Source: Xanthomonas sp. DAR 80977 (GTDB lineage: Bacteria > Pseudomonadota > Gammaproteobacteria > Xanthomonadales > Xanthomonadaceae). From it: DNA of 64,000 nt. Shown here one piece after another: positions 8,967 to 17,981 of the stretch (its first letter is position 1; each line of letters starts with the position of its first letter). The notes under the pieces are model-generated. The model worked only from the letters and a program-made list of their open reading frames with translations. It did not search any database and was not told where the DNA came from. Location: positions 4,843,001 through 4,907,000 of the forward strand of contig NZ_CP162487.1 in NCBI RefSeq assembly GCF_041240605.1, written 5' to 3'. The position numbers and the translations under genes were made by a program.

Positions 8967-8994
8967 TGACAGCATCGGCATTCGAGGACATTCC

Positions 8995-9669
8995 ATGGCG
9001 CTGGATCCCGACATCCGCAAGCAGTTCCGCGAACTGGCCGCGCACACCGACGGCATCGACACCGCGGTGTACGCGCAGTACGCCAAGGATCCGCTGGACC
9101 CGATCATCGGCCTGGGCCGGCGCAACGCGCGGCTGTGCGTCTTCGGCCGCGATCCGGGTCGCAGCGAAGTCGAATACGGCGAGCCCTTCGTCGGCAGCGG
9201 CGGCCAGCTCGTGCGCAAGGCGCTGTACCGGCACCTGCACGGCGGCGAGGCGATGCCCGATGTCGCGGCCTCGCTCACGGTCGGCCGCGATGTGTTCTGG
9301 ATCAACACCGTGCCGTACAAGCCGCTCGGCAACAAGGCCTGGTCGATGCAGGTGAAGCGGCGCTTCCACCCGTTGATGCGGCGCCTGCTGATCGAACAAT
9401 GGCGCGGCCGCGACATCGTCACCCTCGGCCGCGAAGCGTTCCTGTGGTTCGGCATCGACCAGCCCAGGGACGTGCGCACGCAGCTGTACGCGTTCTGGGC
9501 CGACCCGTCGCGCTTCGACGCGCACATCGACATCGCGCTGCGGACCGAGACCGGCGCAGCGCGGCGCTTCACCCTGCATCCGCTGCCGCATCCCTCGCCG
9601 CTCAACCAGACCTGGTTCAAGCGCTTCCCGGCACTGCTCGACGCGCGCCTGCGGCAACTGCGGATCTGA
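8995..9669 (+). CDS. Uracil-DNA glycosylase superfamily protein
   Basis: The 224-residue protein shows the UDG-fold motif A as FGRDPGRSEVEYGEPFVG (about residues 50-67) and motif B as HPLPHPSPLN near 198-207. These match the family 4/5-like branch, in which GxDPG...G.PFvG binds the uracil pocket. The four cysteines that hold the 4Fe-4S cluster of family 4 and 5 enzymes are missing: only one Cys (about residue 48) is seen, so this is a cluster-free relative. The start ATG at 8995 lies just past the palindrome; the frame is open upstream through the repeat, which is not likely to be coding. Whether it cuts uracil is not known. Confidence 0.82.
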   Translation: MALDPDIRKQFRELAAHTDGIDTAVYAQYAKDPLDPIIGLGRRNARLCVFGRDPGRSEVEYGEPFVGSGGQLVRKALYRHLHGGEAMPDVAASLTVGRDVFWINTVPYKPLGNKAWSMQVKRRFHPLMRRLLIEQWRGRDIVTLGREAFLWFGIDQPRDVRTQLYAFWADPSRFDAHIDIALRTETGAARRFTLHPLPHPSPLNQTWFKRFPALLDARLRQLRI

Positions 9670-9770
9670 GCGGGACGCGGCTGCGCGCGAGACCGCCGCG
9701 CCCACGCCGCGCTACGCCGATCCGCCGCCGGCTGCGATACTGCGCGCCACCGTTGCGCTATCGTGTCGCC

Positions 9771-11993
9771 GTGCCGAAATCCTCGATCGAATCGCGCCTC
9801 AGCCGCCTGTGGGCCCACGAAAAGGCCAGCTATGGCCTGCGCGTGTTCATCGCCCTGGGCGTGGCGATGGGCGTGTGCTGGCAGCAGCAGCAATTGACCG
9901 CGCTGCCGGCGATCTTCCTCGGCGCCATCGCCAGCGCCATCGCCGAGACCGACGACAACTGGCTGGGCCGGATCAAGTCGGTGCTGCTGTCGCTGCTGTG
10001 CTTCGCCGCCGCCGCGGCCGCGGTGGTGCTGCTGTTCCCGTATCCGCTGGCGTTCGTCGCCGGCATGGCGCTGTCCACCTTCGCCCTGACCCTGCTCGGC
10101 GCGCTCGGCGAACGCTATGCCTCCATCGCCCAGGCCACGGTGGCGCTGGCGATCTACGCGATGATCGGCATCGACCATGGCGGCCGCGCCGGCCACGTCG
10201 GCGGCAGCGCCTGGCACGGCATCGCGCTGTTGATGCTCGGCGCGGCCTGGTACGGGCTGCTGTCGATCCTGTGGACCCTCCTGTTCGCCAACCGCCCGGT
10301 GCGCGAGCGGCTGTCGCGGCTGTTCTTCGAACTCGGCCGCTACCTGCGGCTCAAGGCCGCGCTGTTCGAACCGGTGCGGCAGAGCGACCTGCATGCGCGG
10401 CGGCTGGCGCTGGCCGAGCAGAACGCGCAGGTGGTGGCGGCGCTGAACGCGGCCAAGACCGCGATCATGAGCCGCTTCGGCCGCTCCGGCCGGCCCGGCG
10501 TGCAGTCCGGCCTGTACTTCCGGCTGTACTACATGGCGCAGGACTTCCACGAGCGCGCCAGCTCCTCGCACTATCCCTACGAAGCGCTGACCGACGCGTT
10601 CTTCCACAGCGACGTGCTGTACCGCTGCCAGCGCCTGCTGGCGCTGCAGGGCAAGGCCTGCGCGGCGCTGGGCGAGGCGATCCGCCTGCGCCAGCCGTTC
10701 GAGTACGGCGAGCAGACCCAGCAGGCCACCACCGACCTGCGCCAGTCGCTGGACTTCCTGCACGCGCAGGCCGACCCGCGCCAGGCACGCCTGCTCGGCT
10801 CGCTGGAACTGCTGGTCACCAACCTGCAGAGCATCGAGCGGCGGCTGTCGGAGGCCGCGCAGTCGGACACCACCAGCGACAACCTCGACACCCGCCTGCG
10901 CGACTCCTCGCCGCACACCCTGCGCGAGATGCTGGTGCGCATCGGCCAGCAGCTCACCCCCGGCTCGGTGCTGTTCCGCCACGGGCTGCGCATGGCGATC
11001 GCGCTGGTGGTCGGCTACGCCATCATGCAATCCATCCACGCCAGCAACGGCTACTGGATCCTGCTCACCACCGCCTTCGTGTGCCGGCCCAACTACGGCG
11101 CCACCCGGCTGCGCCTGGCGCAGCGCATCGCCGGCACGCTGATCGGGCTGGTCGCGACCTGGGCGCTGATGCAGCTGTTCCCCGGCACCGAGCTGCAGCT
11201 GCTGTTCGCGCTGTTCGGCGCGCTGCTGTTCTTCGTCACCCGCACCGACCGCTACATGCTGGCCACCGCCGCGATCACGGTGATGGCGCTGTTCTGCTTC
11301 AACCTGCTCGGCGACGGCTTCGTGCTGATCTGGCCACGCCTGGTCGATACCCTGATCGGCTGCGCGATCGCCGCGGCGGCCTCGTTCCTGATCCTGCCCG
11401 ACTGGCAGGGGCGTCGCCTCAACCAGGTGATGGCGACGGTGCTGGCCAGCTGCGCGCGCTACCTGGCGCAGGTGCTGGAGCAGTACCGCAGCGGCATGCG
11501 CGACGACCTGCCCTACCGCATCGCCCGCCGCGACATGCACAACGCCGACGCCGCGCTGTCGGTGGCGCTGTCCAACATGCTGCGCGAGCCCGGCCGTTAC
11601 CGCCGCAACCTGGATGCGGGCTTTCGCTTCCTGGCGCTGTCCAACACCTTGCTCGGCTACCTGTCGGCGCTGGGCGCGCACCGTGCCGCGCTGGCCGGCG
11701 AGGCCGATCCGGCCATCGACCGCGCCGGCGGCTATCTGCAGGACACCCTGGGCGCGATCGCCGACGCCCTGGCCCAGCGCCAGGCGCTACCGCCGGCCGA
11801 CGAATCCGCCGAAGTCGCGCTGGCCGATGCGCTGGAACAGGAGCACGGCGTGGACGAGGCCAAGCGGCGGCTGGTGCGCAACCAGTTGGCGCTGACCCTG
11901 CGCCTGCTGCCCAAGCTGCGCGCCGCCGCGCATGCGGTCACCGCTCCGGCAGCGGCGCCAGCGCCGCCGGCTGCGGTGCCGGCCGCACGCTGA
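9771..11993 (+). CDS. YccS/YhfK-type FUSC family inner-membrane protein
   Basis: The 740-residue protein has the duplicated architecture of the FUSC/YccS family: a membrane domain of about six segments (residues 15-165), a long helical cytoplasmic region (170-390), a second six-helix membrane domain (about 400-535) with YWILLTTAFVCRPNYGATR, the most conserved stretch of the family, and a helical C-terminal domain. Relatives are thought to be efflux-like transporters related to aromatic acid exporters (AaeB). The GTG at 9771 is chosen because it precedes the conserved N-terminus. The last 56 bases overlap, tail to tail, the end of the MFS gene on the other strand. Confidence 0.88.
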   Translation: MPKSSIESRLSRLWAHEKASYGLRVFIALGVAMGVCWQQQQLTALPAIFLGAIASAIAETDDNWLGRIKSVLLSLLCFAAAAAAVVLLFPYPLAFVAGMALSTFALTLLGALGERYASIAQATVALAIYAMIGIDHGGRAGHVGGSAWHGIALLMLGAAWYGLLSILWTLLFANRPVRERLSRLFFELGRYLRLKAALFEPVRQSDLHARRLALAEQNAQVVAALNAAKTAIMSRFGRSGRPGVQSGLYFRLYYMAQDFHERASSSHYPYEALTDAFFHSDVLYRCQRLLALQGKACAALGEAIRLRQPFEYGEQTQQATTDLRQSLDFLHAQADPRQARLLGSLELLVTNLQSIERRLSEAAQSDTTSDNLDTRLRDSSPHTLREMLVRIGQQLTPGSVLFRHGLRMAIALVVGYAIMQSIHASNGYWILLTTAFVCRPNYGATRLRLAQRIAGTLIGLVATWALMQLFPGTELQLLFALFGALLFFVTRTDRYMLATAAITVMALFCFNLLGDGFVLIWPRLVDTLIGCAIAAAASFLILPDWQGRRLNQVMATVLASCARYLAQVLEQYRSGMRDDLPYRIARRDMHNADAALSVALSNMLREPGRYRRNLDAGFRFLALSNTLLGYLSALGAHRAALAGEADPAIDRAGGYLQDTLGAIADALAQRQALPPADESAEVALADALEQEHGVDEAKRRLVRNQLALTLRLLPKLRAAAHAVTAPAAAPAPPAAVPAAR

Positions 11994-13149
11994 TGCCCAT
12001 CCACAGCAGCGCCGCCAGCGCCAGCGCCGCGCCGCCGACCACTACCCCGCGCCAACCGGCGTAGGCGTAGGCGGCGGTGCCAAGGCTGGAGCCGATCGCG
12101 CCACCGATGAAGTAGCAGGTGACGTAGGCCGAGGTGATGCGGTTGCGCGCCTTCGGATCCAGCTGGTAGATCACGCTCTGGTTGCCGATGTGCACGCCCT
12201 GCACCGCCACGTCCAGCAACAGCACGCCGGCGATCAGCAGCCACAGCGAATGCGGCGCGGCGGCCAGCAGCAGCCATGACAGCAGCAGCATCGCCAGCCC
12301 GCCCCAGCCCACCCAGTGCCCGGCGCCGCGGTCGGAGAGCTTGCCCGACAGGTTGGCGGCGAACGCGCCGGCGGCGCCGATCAGCCCGAACAGGCCGATC
12401 GTCGCGGTGCCGTAGCCGTAGTGCGGGCCGGACAGCAGGAACGCCAGCGTGGTCCAGAACATGCTGAAGCCGGCGAAGATCAGCCCGCCCAGGATCGAGC
12501 GCGCGCGCAGCACCGGCTCGTCGCGCAGCAGCGCCAGCACCGAGCCGATCAGGTGCGGGTACGACAGCCGCGGATTGCCCGGATGCCGCGGCAGCGCGCG
12601 CCACAGCAGCGCCGCCACCAGCAGGATCAGCGCCGCCGCCACCCAGTACACGGTATGCCAGCCGCCGGCGCCGGCCAGCAGCCCGGACACGGTGCGCGCC
12701 AGCAGGATGCCCAGCAGCAGCCCGCTCATCACCGTGCCGATCACCCGCCCGCGCTCGTGCGGCGCGGCCAGGGTGGCGGCGAACGGCACCAGGATCTGCG
12801 CGGCCACCGAGCTCAGCCCGGTGACCAGGGTGCCGAGCAGCAGCAGCGCGAAGCTGGTCGAGGCGGCGCTGATCAGCAGGCCCACCGCGCTGAGCGCGTA
12901 CAGCCCGACGATCAGGCTGCGGCGCTCGAAGCGGTCGCCCAGCGGCACCAGCAACAGCAGGCCGGCGGCATAGGCCAGCTGCGCGGTGGTGACCACCGCG
13001 CCGGCGCTGCGCACATCGATCGCGAAGGTCTGCGCCAGCACTTCCAGCAGCGGCTGCGCGTAGTAGTTGCTGGCCACCGCCAGGCCGGTGGCGGTGGCCA
13101 TCAGCAGCACCAGGCCGCGGTGCAGCGGCGGATGCGGGGAGGTTTGCAT
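11938..13149 (-). CDS. MFS transporter (DHA1-like)
   Basis: The 403-residue protein has twelve predicted membrane helices and the MFS motif A-like loop LGDRFERRSLIVG after helix 2. The second half carries KARNRITSAYVTCYFIGG, a stretch typical of DHA1 drug or metabolite exporters of this kind. It is transcribed away from a LysR gene that starts 104 bases away, the usual layout for a transporter controlled by its divergent regulator. Substrate cannot be told from the sequence. The C-terminal coding end overlaps the convergent YccS-like gene by 56 bases. Confidence 0.9.
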   Translation of the reverse strand: MQTSPHPPLHRGLVLLMATATGLAVASNYYAQPLLEVLAQTFAIDVRSAGAVVTTAQLAYAAGLLLLVPLGDRFERRSLIVGLYALSAVGLLISAASTSFALLLLGTLVTGLSSVAAQILVPFAATLAAPHERGRVIGTVMSGLLLGILLARTVSGLLAGAGGWHTVYWVAAALILLVAALLWRALPRHPGNPRLSYPHLIGSVLALLRDEPVLRARSILGGLIFAGFSMFWTTLAFLLSGPHYGYGTATIGLFGLIGAAGAFAANLSGKLSDRGAGHWVGWGGLAMLLLSWLLLAAAPHSLWLLIAGVLLLDVAVQGVHIGNQSVIYQLDPKARNRITSAYVTCYFIGGAIGSSLGTAAYAYAGWRGVVVGGAALALAALLWMGISVRPAPQPAALAPLPER

Positions 13150-13253
13150 GGGGGAATCCTGAGCAGGGGAAGAGGAAGGGCGCCAGTCTGGGGCGGCGCC
13201 ATCGATCGTTCCAATGTATTGTTTTCACCCGATCCATCTTCTTTCGAGATGCC

Positions 13254-14144
13254 ATGCTGACCCTGCGCCAGCTCGCCTTCGCCGTCGCGGTCGCCGAGGA
13301 AGGCAGCTTCACCGCCGCCGCGCGCCGCTGCCACACCGTGCAGTCGGCGCTGAGCCACCAGATCGCCAAGATCGAGGAGGCGCTGGGCGCGCGCCTGTTC
13401 GAGCGCGGCGCGCGGCAGGTGCGGCTGACCGCCGCCGGCGAGGTGTTCCTGCACAACGCCCGCGCCACGCTGCGCGCGGCCGAGCGCCTGCACGAGGAAA
13501 TGGCGCAGGCGCTGGGCACGGTGCGCGGGCGCCTGCACATCGGCCAGATCTCCTCGCTCAACACGGTGCAGGTGCCGGCGCTGCTGCGCCGCTTCGGCCA
13601 GGCGCACAGCGCGGTCGACGTGCACCTGCGCACCGGCATGAGCGATGCGCTGCTACTCGACCTGGGCGAAGGCCGGCTGGACGTGGCCCTGGTCGGGGTC
13701 GGCCCGCACGTCGTGCTGCCCGAACAGCGCCTGCTGCTGCACGAGGAACCGCTGGCGCTGATCGCCGCGCCCGGCAACCGCTTCGCCGGGCGCGCCGAGG
13801 TGGCGCTGCGCGAACTGGAGGACGCGCCGATGGCCGGGCTGATCGCCGGCGCCGGCGTGCGCGGCATCATCGACCGCGCCTTCGCCGAGGCCGGCCTGCG
13901 CCAGCGCCTGCAATACGAGGTCACCCACGCCGACCTGCAGCGGCAGCTAGTGGTCGAGGACCTGGGCCTGGCGATCGTGCCGCAGACCATGGCCGCGGCG
14001 ATGCGCGGCGTGGCGGTGATCGCGCTGCGCGAGCGCTTCCGCTTCCTGACCTACGCCACCTGGCGCGCGGACCCGACCCCGGCCGCGCGCGCGCTGATCG
14101 CGCTGCTGCGGCAGCGCCAGGCGGATGCCGGCGCCGCCGATTAA
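13254..14144 (+). CDS. LysR-family transcriptional regulator
   Basis: The 296-residue protein has the LysR winged helix-turn-helix at the N-terminus (LRQLAFAVAVAEEGSFTAAA followed by VQSALSHQIAKIEEALGARLFERG, residues 3-55) and a periplasmic-binding-like effector domain from about 90. It is divergent from the MFS transporter at 11938-13149 and probably controls it and itself from the 104-base gap between them. The inducer is unknown. The start ATG at 13254 gives the canonical family N-terminus and length. Confidence 0.95.
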   Translation: MLTLRQLAFAVAVAEEGSFTAAARRCHTVQSALSHQIAKIEEALGARLFERGARQVRLTAAGEVFLHNARATLRAAERLHEEMAQALGTVRGRLHIGQISSLNTVQVPALLRRFGQAHSAVDVHLRTGMSDALLLDLGEGRLDVALVGVGPHVVLPEQRLLLHEEPLALIAAPGNRFAGRAEVALRELEDAPMAGLIAGAGVRGIIDRAFAEAGLRQRLQYEVTHADLQRQLVVEDLGLAIVPQTMAAAMRGVAVIALRERFRFLTYATWRADPTPAARALIALLRQRQADAGAAD

Positions 14145-14209
14145 CCGGGCGCGTCGGACCGCGTCGAGCCGCCGCCCAGCAGCCCTATCCGTCCAGCGAC
14201 CGGCGCGTC

Positions 14210-14233
14210 TGTGGGAGCGACTTCAGTCGCGAC
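14210..14233 (+). repeat. Solitary REP-type half element (second subtype)
   Basis: A single copy of the 24-base unit TGTGGGAGCGACTTCAGTCG plus CGAC, itself a short palindrome. It matches the unit at 42939-42962 exactly and resembles the GTAGGAGCGGCTTCAGCC subtype. No inverted partner is seen within this 253-base gap. Confidence 0.85.
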
Positions 14234-14397
14234 GAACGCAGCACGCCCGCATGGCCGCGCTTCCAAAACGGCAATACCCGGCGACCGCTGTCGGCGACGC
14301 CGCCGATGCAGGCGGCCACACCGCGCGGTCGCCCACCGGCGCCGCATCCGCCGCGCAACGAACCTGCTAGGCTGCGCGCGTTCGCCAAGGAGCCCGC

Positions 14398-16320
14398 ATG
14401 TCCGGCCATAGCCAGTTCGCCCTGCTGAAACAGCGCCGCTTCCTGCCGTTCTTCGTGGTCCAGGGACTGGGCGCGTTCAACGACAACGTCTACCGGCAGG
14501 CGATCATCGGCCTGCTGTTCTATCTGGGCGTGACCCCCGAACAGCGCACGCTGTACACCAACCTGGCGCCGGCGCTGTTCATCCTGCCGTACTTCCTGTT
14601 CTCCGCACTGGCCGGGCAGATCGCCGAGAAGCTGGAGAAGTCGCGGCTGGTGGTCATCACCACCACGATGGAGATCGCGATCATGTCGCTGGCCGCGGTC
14701 GGCTTCCTGACCGAGAACATGGCGGTGCTGCTGGTCGCGCTGTTCTGCACCGGCCTGCAGTCCACCCTGTTCGGCCCGGTCAAATACTCGATCCTGCCCT
14801 CGGTGCTGAAGCCGGAGGAACTGACCGGCGGCAACGGCCTGGTCGAGATGGGCACCTCGATCTCGATCCTGTGCGGCATGATCCTGGGCGGGCTGATCTT
14901 CCAGATCGCCGGCAGCCACGGCCCGGTCGCCGCGGCCACCGCGGTGATCGCGCTGGCGGTCACCGGCAACCTGGTGGCGCGGCTGATTCCCAAGGTCGAT
15001 GCCGGCGCGCCGGAGCTGAAGATCAACTGGAATCCGCTGCCCGAGTCGCTGGCGATCATGCGCCTGACCCGGCGCCAGCTGGCGGTGCGCAACGCGGTGC
15101 TCGGCGTGTCCTGGTTCTGGTTCATCGGCACGGTGCTGACCGCGCAGCTGCCGACCTACGCCGAACTCAACCTCGGCGGCGCGCAGGACCTGTACATCTT
15201 CGCGCTGGCGCTGTTCTCGATCGGCACCGGCACCGGCTCGCTGCTGTGCGAGAAGCTGTCCGGGCGTACCGTGGAGATCGGCCTGGTGCCGCTGGGCGCG
15301 TTCGGCATCAGCGCGTTCATGCTCGACCTGTACTTCGCCCGCCCCGGCGGCGCGCTGCAGGCCGGGCTGGGCATCGGCCAGTTCGTGCACCAGGCCGGCA
15401 GCTGGCGGATCATGCTCGACCTGGTCGGCATCGGCCTGTGCACCGGCCTGTTCGTGGTGCCGCTGTTCGCGCTGATCCAGAGCCGCACGCCCAAGGCGGA
15501 ACTGTCGCGCGTCATCGCCGGGCTCAACATCCAGAACTCGATGTTCATCGTCATCGCCGCGATGGTCGGCATCGCGCTGCAGATGAAACAGCTGAGCCTG
15601 TTCGGCGTGCGCGTGCCGATGCCCGGGCTGAGCATTCCGCAGGTGTTCCTGGCGCTGGCCATCACCAACGCGGTGGTGGCGATCTGGATCTTCAGCATCG
15701 TCCCCGAATTCCTGATGCGCTTCCTCAGCTGGGTGATGGTGCGCGCGCTGTACCGGCTGCGCCTGCACGGCATCGAGCGGCACGTGCCCGACGAGGGCGC
15801 GGCGCTGATCGTGTGCAACCACGTCAGCTACATGGATGCGCTGGTGCTGGCCGCCTCGATCCCGCGCCCGGTGCGCTTCGTCATGTACTACCGCATCTTC
15901 AACATCCCGGTGATGCGCTGGATCTTCCGCACCGCCAAGGCGATCCCGATCGCCGGCGCGCGCGAGGACCCGGCGCTGATGCAGCGCGCCTTCGACGAGA
16001 TCGACGCGGCGCTGGCCGAGGGCGAACTGGTGTGCATCTTCCCCGAGGGCGCGCTGACCAAGGACGGGGAGATCGCCAAGTTCAAGTCCGGCGTGGAGAA
16101 GATCCTCGAGCGCCGCGCGGTGCCGGTCGTGCCGATGGCGCTGCGCAACATGTGGACCAGCATGTGGAGCAAGCGCGATTCGCGGCTGCGGCGCATGCGC
16201 GTGCCGCGGCGCTTCCGCGCGCACGTGGAGGTGATCGCCGGCGCGCCGGTGGCGGCCGCCGAGGCCAGCGCCGAGCGGCTGGAAGCGCAGGTGCGGCAGC
16301 TGCGCGGGGATGCCGCCTGA
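14398..16320 (+). CDS. MFS lysophospholipid transporter fused to a 1-acylglycerophosphate-type acyltransferase
   Basis: The 640-residue protein joins an LplT-like MFS domain (about residues 1-415, twelve helices) to a PlsC-type acyltransferase. The acyltransferase signature NHVSYMD (H475, D480) and the FPEG block (about 548-551, FPEGALT) are intact. In proteins with a third, acyl-ACP ligase domain (Aas-type) the protein flips lysophospholipid across the inner membrane and re-acylates it; the ligase domain is absent here, so acyl-ACP or acyl-CoA would have to come from elsewhere. It stands alone with no close downstream partner in the same function. Confidence 0.92.
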   Translation: MSGHSQFALLKQRRFLPFFVVQGLGAFNDNVYRQAIIGLLFYLGVTPEQRTLYTNLAPALFILPYFLFSALAGQIAEKLEKSRLVVITTTMEIAIMSLAAVGFLTENMAVLLVALFCTGLQSTLFGPVKYSILPSVLKPEELTGGNGLVEMGTSISILCGMILGGLIFQIAGSHGPVAAATAVIALAVTGNLVARLIPKVDAGAPELKINWNPLPESLAIMRLTRRQLAVRNAVLGVSWFWFIGTVLTAQLPTYAELNLGGAQDLYIFALALFSIGTGTGSLLCEKLSGRTVEIGLVPLGAFGISAFMLDLYFARPGGALQAGLGIGQFVHQAGSWRIMLDLVGIGLCTGLFVVPLFALIQSRTPKAELSRVIAGLNIQNSMFIVIAAMVGIALQMKQLSLFGVRVPMPGLSIPQVFLALAITNAVVAIWIFSIVPEFLMRFLSWVMVRALYRLRLHGIERHVPDEGAALIVCNHVSYMDALVLAASIPRPVRFVMYYRIFNIPVMRWIFRTAKAIPIAGAREDPALMQRAFDEIDAALAEGELVCIFPEGALTKDGEIAKFKSGVEKILERRAVPVVPMALRNMWTSMWSKRDSRLRRMRVPRRFRAHVEVIAGAPVAAAEASAERLEAQVRQLRGDAA

Positions 16321-16413
16321 CCTCGCAGGGTGCCGGAACGCGCCGCTTCAGGTAGATTAGGCACCGGGGAGACGCCCGCGCGCTGCAGCGGCGTCCATTT
16401 TAGGGATCGATCA

Positions 16414-16713
16414 GTGAGTCAGGCACTACCGCCACCACCGCCCAACGGAGCGGGCATCTACGTCCCCAACAATCTGGTGTGGGCGATCCTGTCCACGCTG
16501 TTCTGCTGCCTGCCGCTGGGCGTGGTGGCCATCGTCTATGCCTCGCAGGTGGACGGCAGGCGCGCCGCCGGCGACGTCGCCGGTGCCCGCGAAGCCTCGC
16601 GCAAGGCCGGCCTGTGGGCGATGTGGTCCGCGCTGGCCGCGCCGATCCTGATCGCACTGTGGTTCCTGCTGTTCGGCGGCATCGCCATCCTCGGCAGCGT
16701 GCTGGGGCAATGA
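16414..16713 (+). CDS. CD225/dispanin-family small membrane protein 1
   Basis: This 99-residue protein has a proline-rich N-terminus and the CD225 core: NNLVWAILSTLFCCLPLG, a loop with GDVAGAREASRKAG, and a second hydrophobic segment. The double Cys in the first helix and the polar loop between the helices are the family hallmarks. The start is a GTG at 16414. It opens a run of five small genes alternating CD225 and DUF2752 proteins up to 18389. Bacterial members have no settled function; eukaryotic relatives (IFITMs) reshape membranes. Confidence 0.88.
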   Translation: MSQALPPPPPNGAGIYVPNNLVWAILSTLFCCLPLGVVAIVYASQVDGRRAAGDVAGAREASRKAGLWAMWSALAAPILIALWFLLFGGIAILGSVLGQ

Positions 16714-16768
16714 GCACGCCCGCCCTTTCGTTTTTTCCTCGTTCCACCACGCAACCGGAGTAACACGG

Positions 16769-17050
16769 ATGAATACCACCGCACCGCAAGTGTCCAACAA
16801 TCTGGTCTGGGCGATCCTGAGCACGCTGTTCTGCTGCCTGCCGCTGGGCATCGTCTCGATCGTGTTCGCCGCCCAGGTCAACACCAAGCTCGCCGCCGGC
16901 GACGTCACCGGCGCCCGCGAATCGGCCGACAAGGCCAAGAAGTGGGCGATCTACTCGGCCATCGCCTGGGTGGTGCTGGTCGTGCTGTACCTGATCTTCA
17001 TCTTCGCCCTGGGCGGCCTGGGCATGATGCAGCAGTCCTCGTCGTACTGA
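16769..17050 (+). CDS. CD225/dispanin-family small membrane protein 2
   Basis: The 93-residue protein is a close paralogue of the protein at 16414-16713. It shares NNLVWAILSTLFCCLPLGIV and the loop GDVTGARESADKAKKWA, then ends in a second hydrophobic helix. A CGGAG ribosome binding site lies eight bases ahead of the ATG. It is 55 bases downstream of the first paralogue. Its N-terminus is shorter and lacks the polyproline run. It is probably an integral inner-membrane protein with an intramembrane first segment; function unknown. Confidence 0.9.
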   Translation: MNTTAPQVSNNLVWAILSTLFCCLPLGIVSIVFAAQVNTKLAAGDVTGARESADKAKKWAIYSAIAWVVLVVLYLIFIFALGGLGMMQQSSSY

Positions 17051-17117
17051 TCGAACCGGGGCCGCCGCTGCCGCGCGCAGCGGCGGCCTGCGCCGATCGC
17101 CTCCGATTCCGCACACC

Positions 17118-17537
17118 ATGCTCCTGCGCGGACGCTCCCTGCCCCGCTGGTTGCCGCTGGCCGCGATGAGCGGCGCCGCCGTGGTGGCCACGCTGGTGCT
17201 GCGCCGGGTCGATCCCAACGTGCCGGGCAATCCGTTGCCGGCCTGCCCGTTCTACGCCCTCACCGGCCTGTACTGCCCAGGCTGCGGCAGCACCCGCTGC
17301 CTGCACGCGCTGGTGCACCTGGACCTGGCCCACGCGCTGGCGAGCAATCCCTTGCTGGTGGTGGCGTTGCCGCTGCTGGCGATCATGGCGCTCAATGCCG
17401 CCGGACTGCGCATGCGCCCGCTGGCGCCGCTGCTGAAGATCCTCGCCGACCCGCGCCTGTGGCTGTGGCTGCTGCTCGGCTACGCCGTGCTGCGCAACCT
17501 GCCGTGGTTCCCGTTCACGCTGCTGGCGCCGCACTGA
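17118..17537 (+). CDS. DUF2752 membrane protein 1
   Basis: The 139-residue protein has the DUF2752 core CPFYALTGLYCPGCGSTR (about residues 47-64), with the conserved CPGCG and a third upstream Cys, between membrane helices, and ends in NLPWFPFTLLAP. It sits among CD225 genes and the pair is repeated downstream (17635-18389), which suggests a functional partnership. The CPGCG motif could bind metal or undergo redox changes. No activity is established for the family. Confidence 0.9.
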   Translation: MLLRGRSLPRWLPLAAMSGAAVVATLVLRRVDPNVPGNPLPACPFYALTGLYCPGCGSTRCLHALVHLDLAHALASNPLLVVALPLLAIMALNAAGLRMRPLAPLLKILADPRLWLWLLLGYAVLRNLPWFPFTLLAPH

Positions 17538-17634
17538 GCGCGGCGGCAACGGCACCGAAAGATGGAGGCGCGACGCACGCCTCGTCTAGACTTGGCCCCA
17601 TGCCCGGCGCATCGCCACTCAAGGAGATCCACAC

Positions 17635-17976
17635 ATGAGCACCGTCAGCCCTGTCACGCCCCCGCCCGCCCCCACGCCCGGCGCGATCCCCAATCATCTG
17701 GCCTGGGCGATCATCGCCACGGTGCTCGGCTTCTGCCTGTGCTGCCCGTCGATCATTCCCGGCATCGTCGCGATCGTGTTCTCCAGCAAGGTCAACGGGC
17801 TGCTCAACCAGGGCGACCTGGACGGCGCGCGGCGCGCCTCCAACAGCGCCAAGACCTGGTGCTGGGTGACCACCGCGTTGGCCATCCTCGGCCTGCTGAT
17901 CAACATCGGCATGGTCGCCACCGGCGGCATGCAGAGCTACATGGAATACGTGCAGCAGATGCAGCACGCAAGCTGA
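17635..17976 (+). CDS. CD225/dispanin-family small membrane protein 3
   Basis: The 113-residue protein has a Pro-rich N-terminus (VTPPPAPTPGAIP), the core NHLAWAIIATVLGFCLCCPS, a loop with GDLDGARRASNSAKTW, a second membrane helix and a short Met/Gln-rich tail. A strong AAGGAGAT ribosome binding site lies seven bases ahead of ATG 17635. It is the third CD225 copy of the array and is more diverged in its first helix than the other two. The following DUF2752 gene starts six bases after its stop. Confidence 0.9.
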   Translation: MSTVSPVTPPPAPTPGAIPNHLAWAIIATVLGFCLCCPSIIPGIVAIVFSSKVNGLLNQGDLDGARRASNSAKTWCWVTTALAILGLLINIGMVATGGMQSYMEYVQQMQHAS

Positions 17977-17981
17977 TCGAC

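Noticed and set aside
8910..11681. 923-codon minus-strand ORF opposite the UDG and YccS-like genes
   Set aside because: It is a shadow frame that spans two real genes, the REP element and the gap between them.
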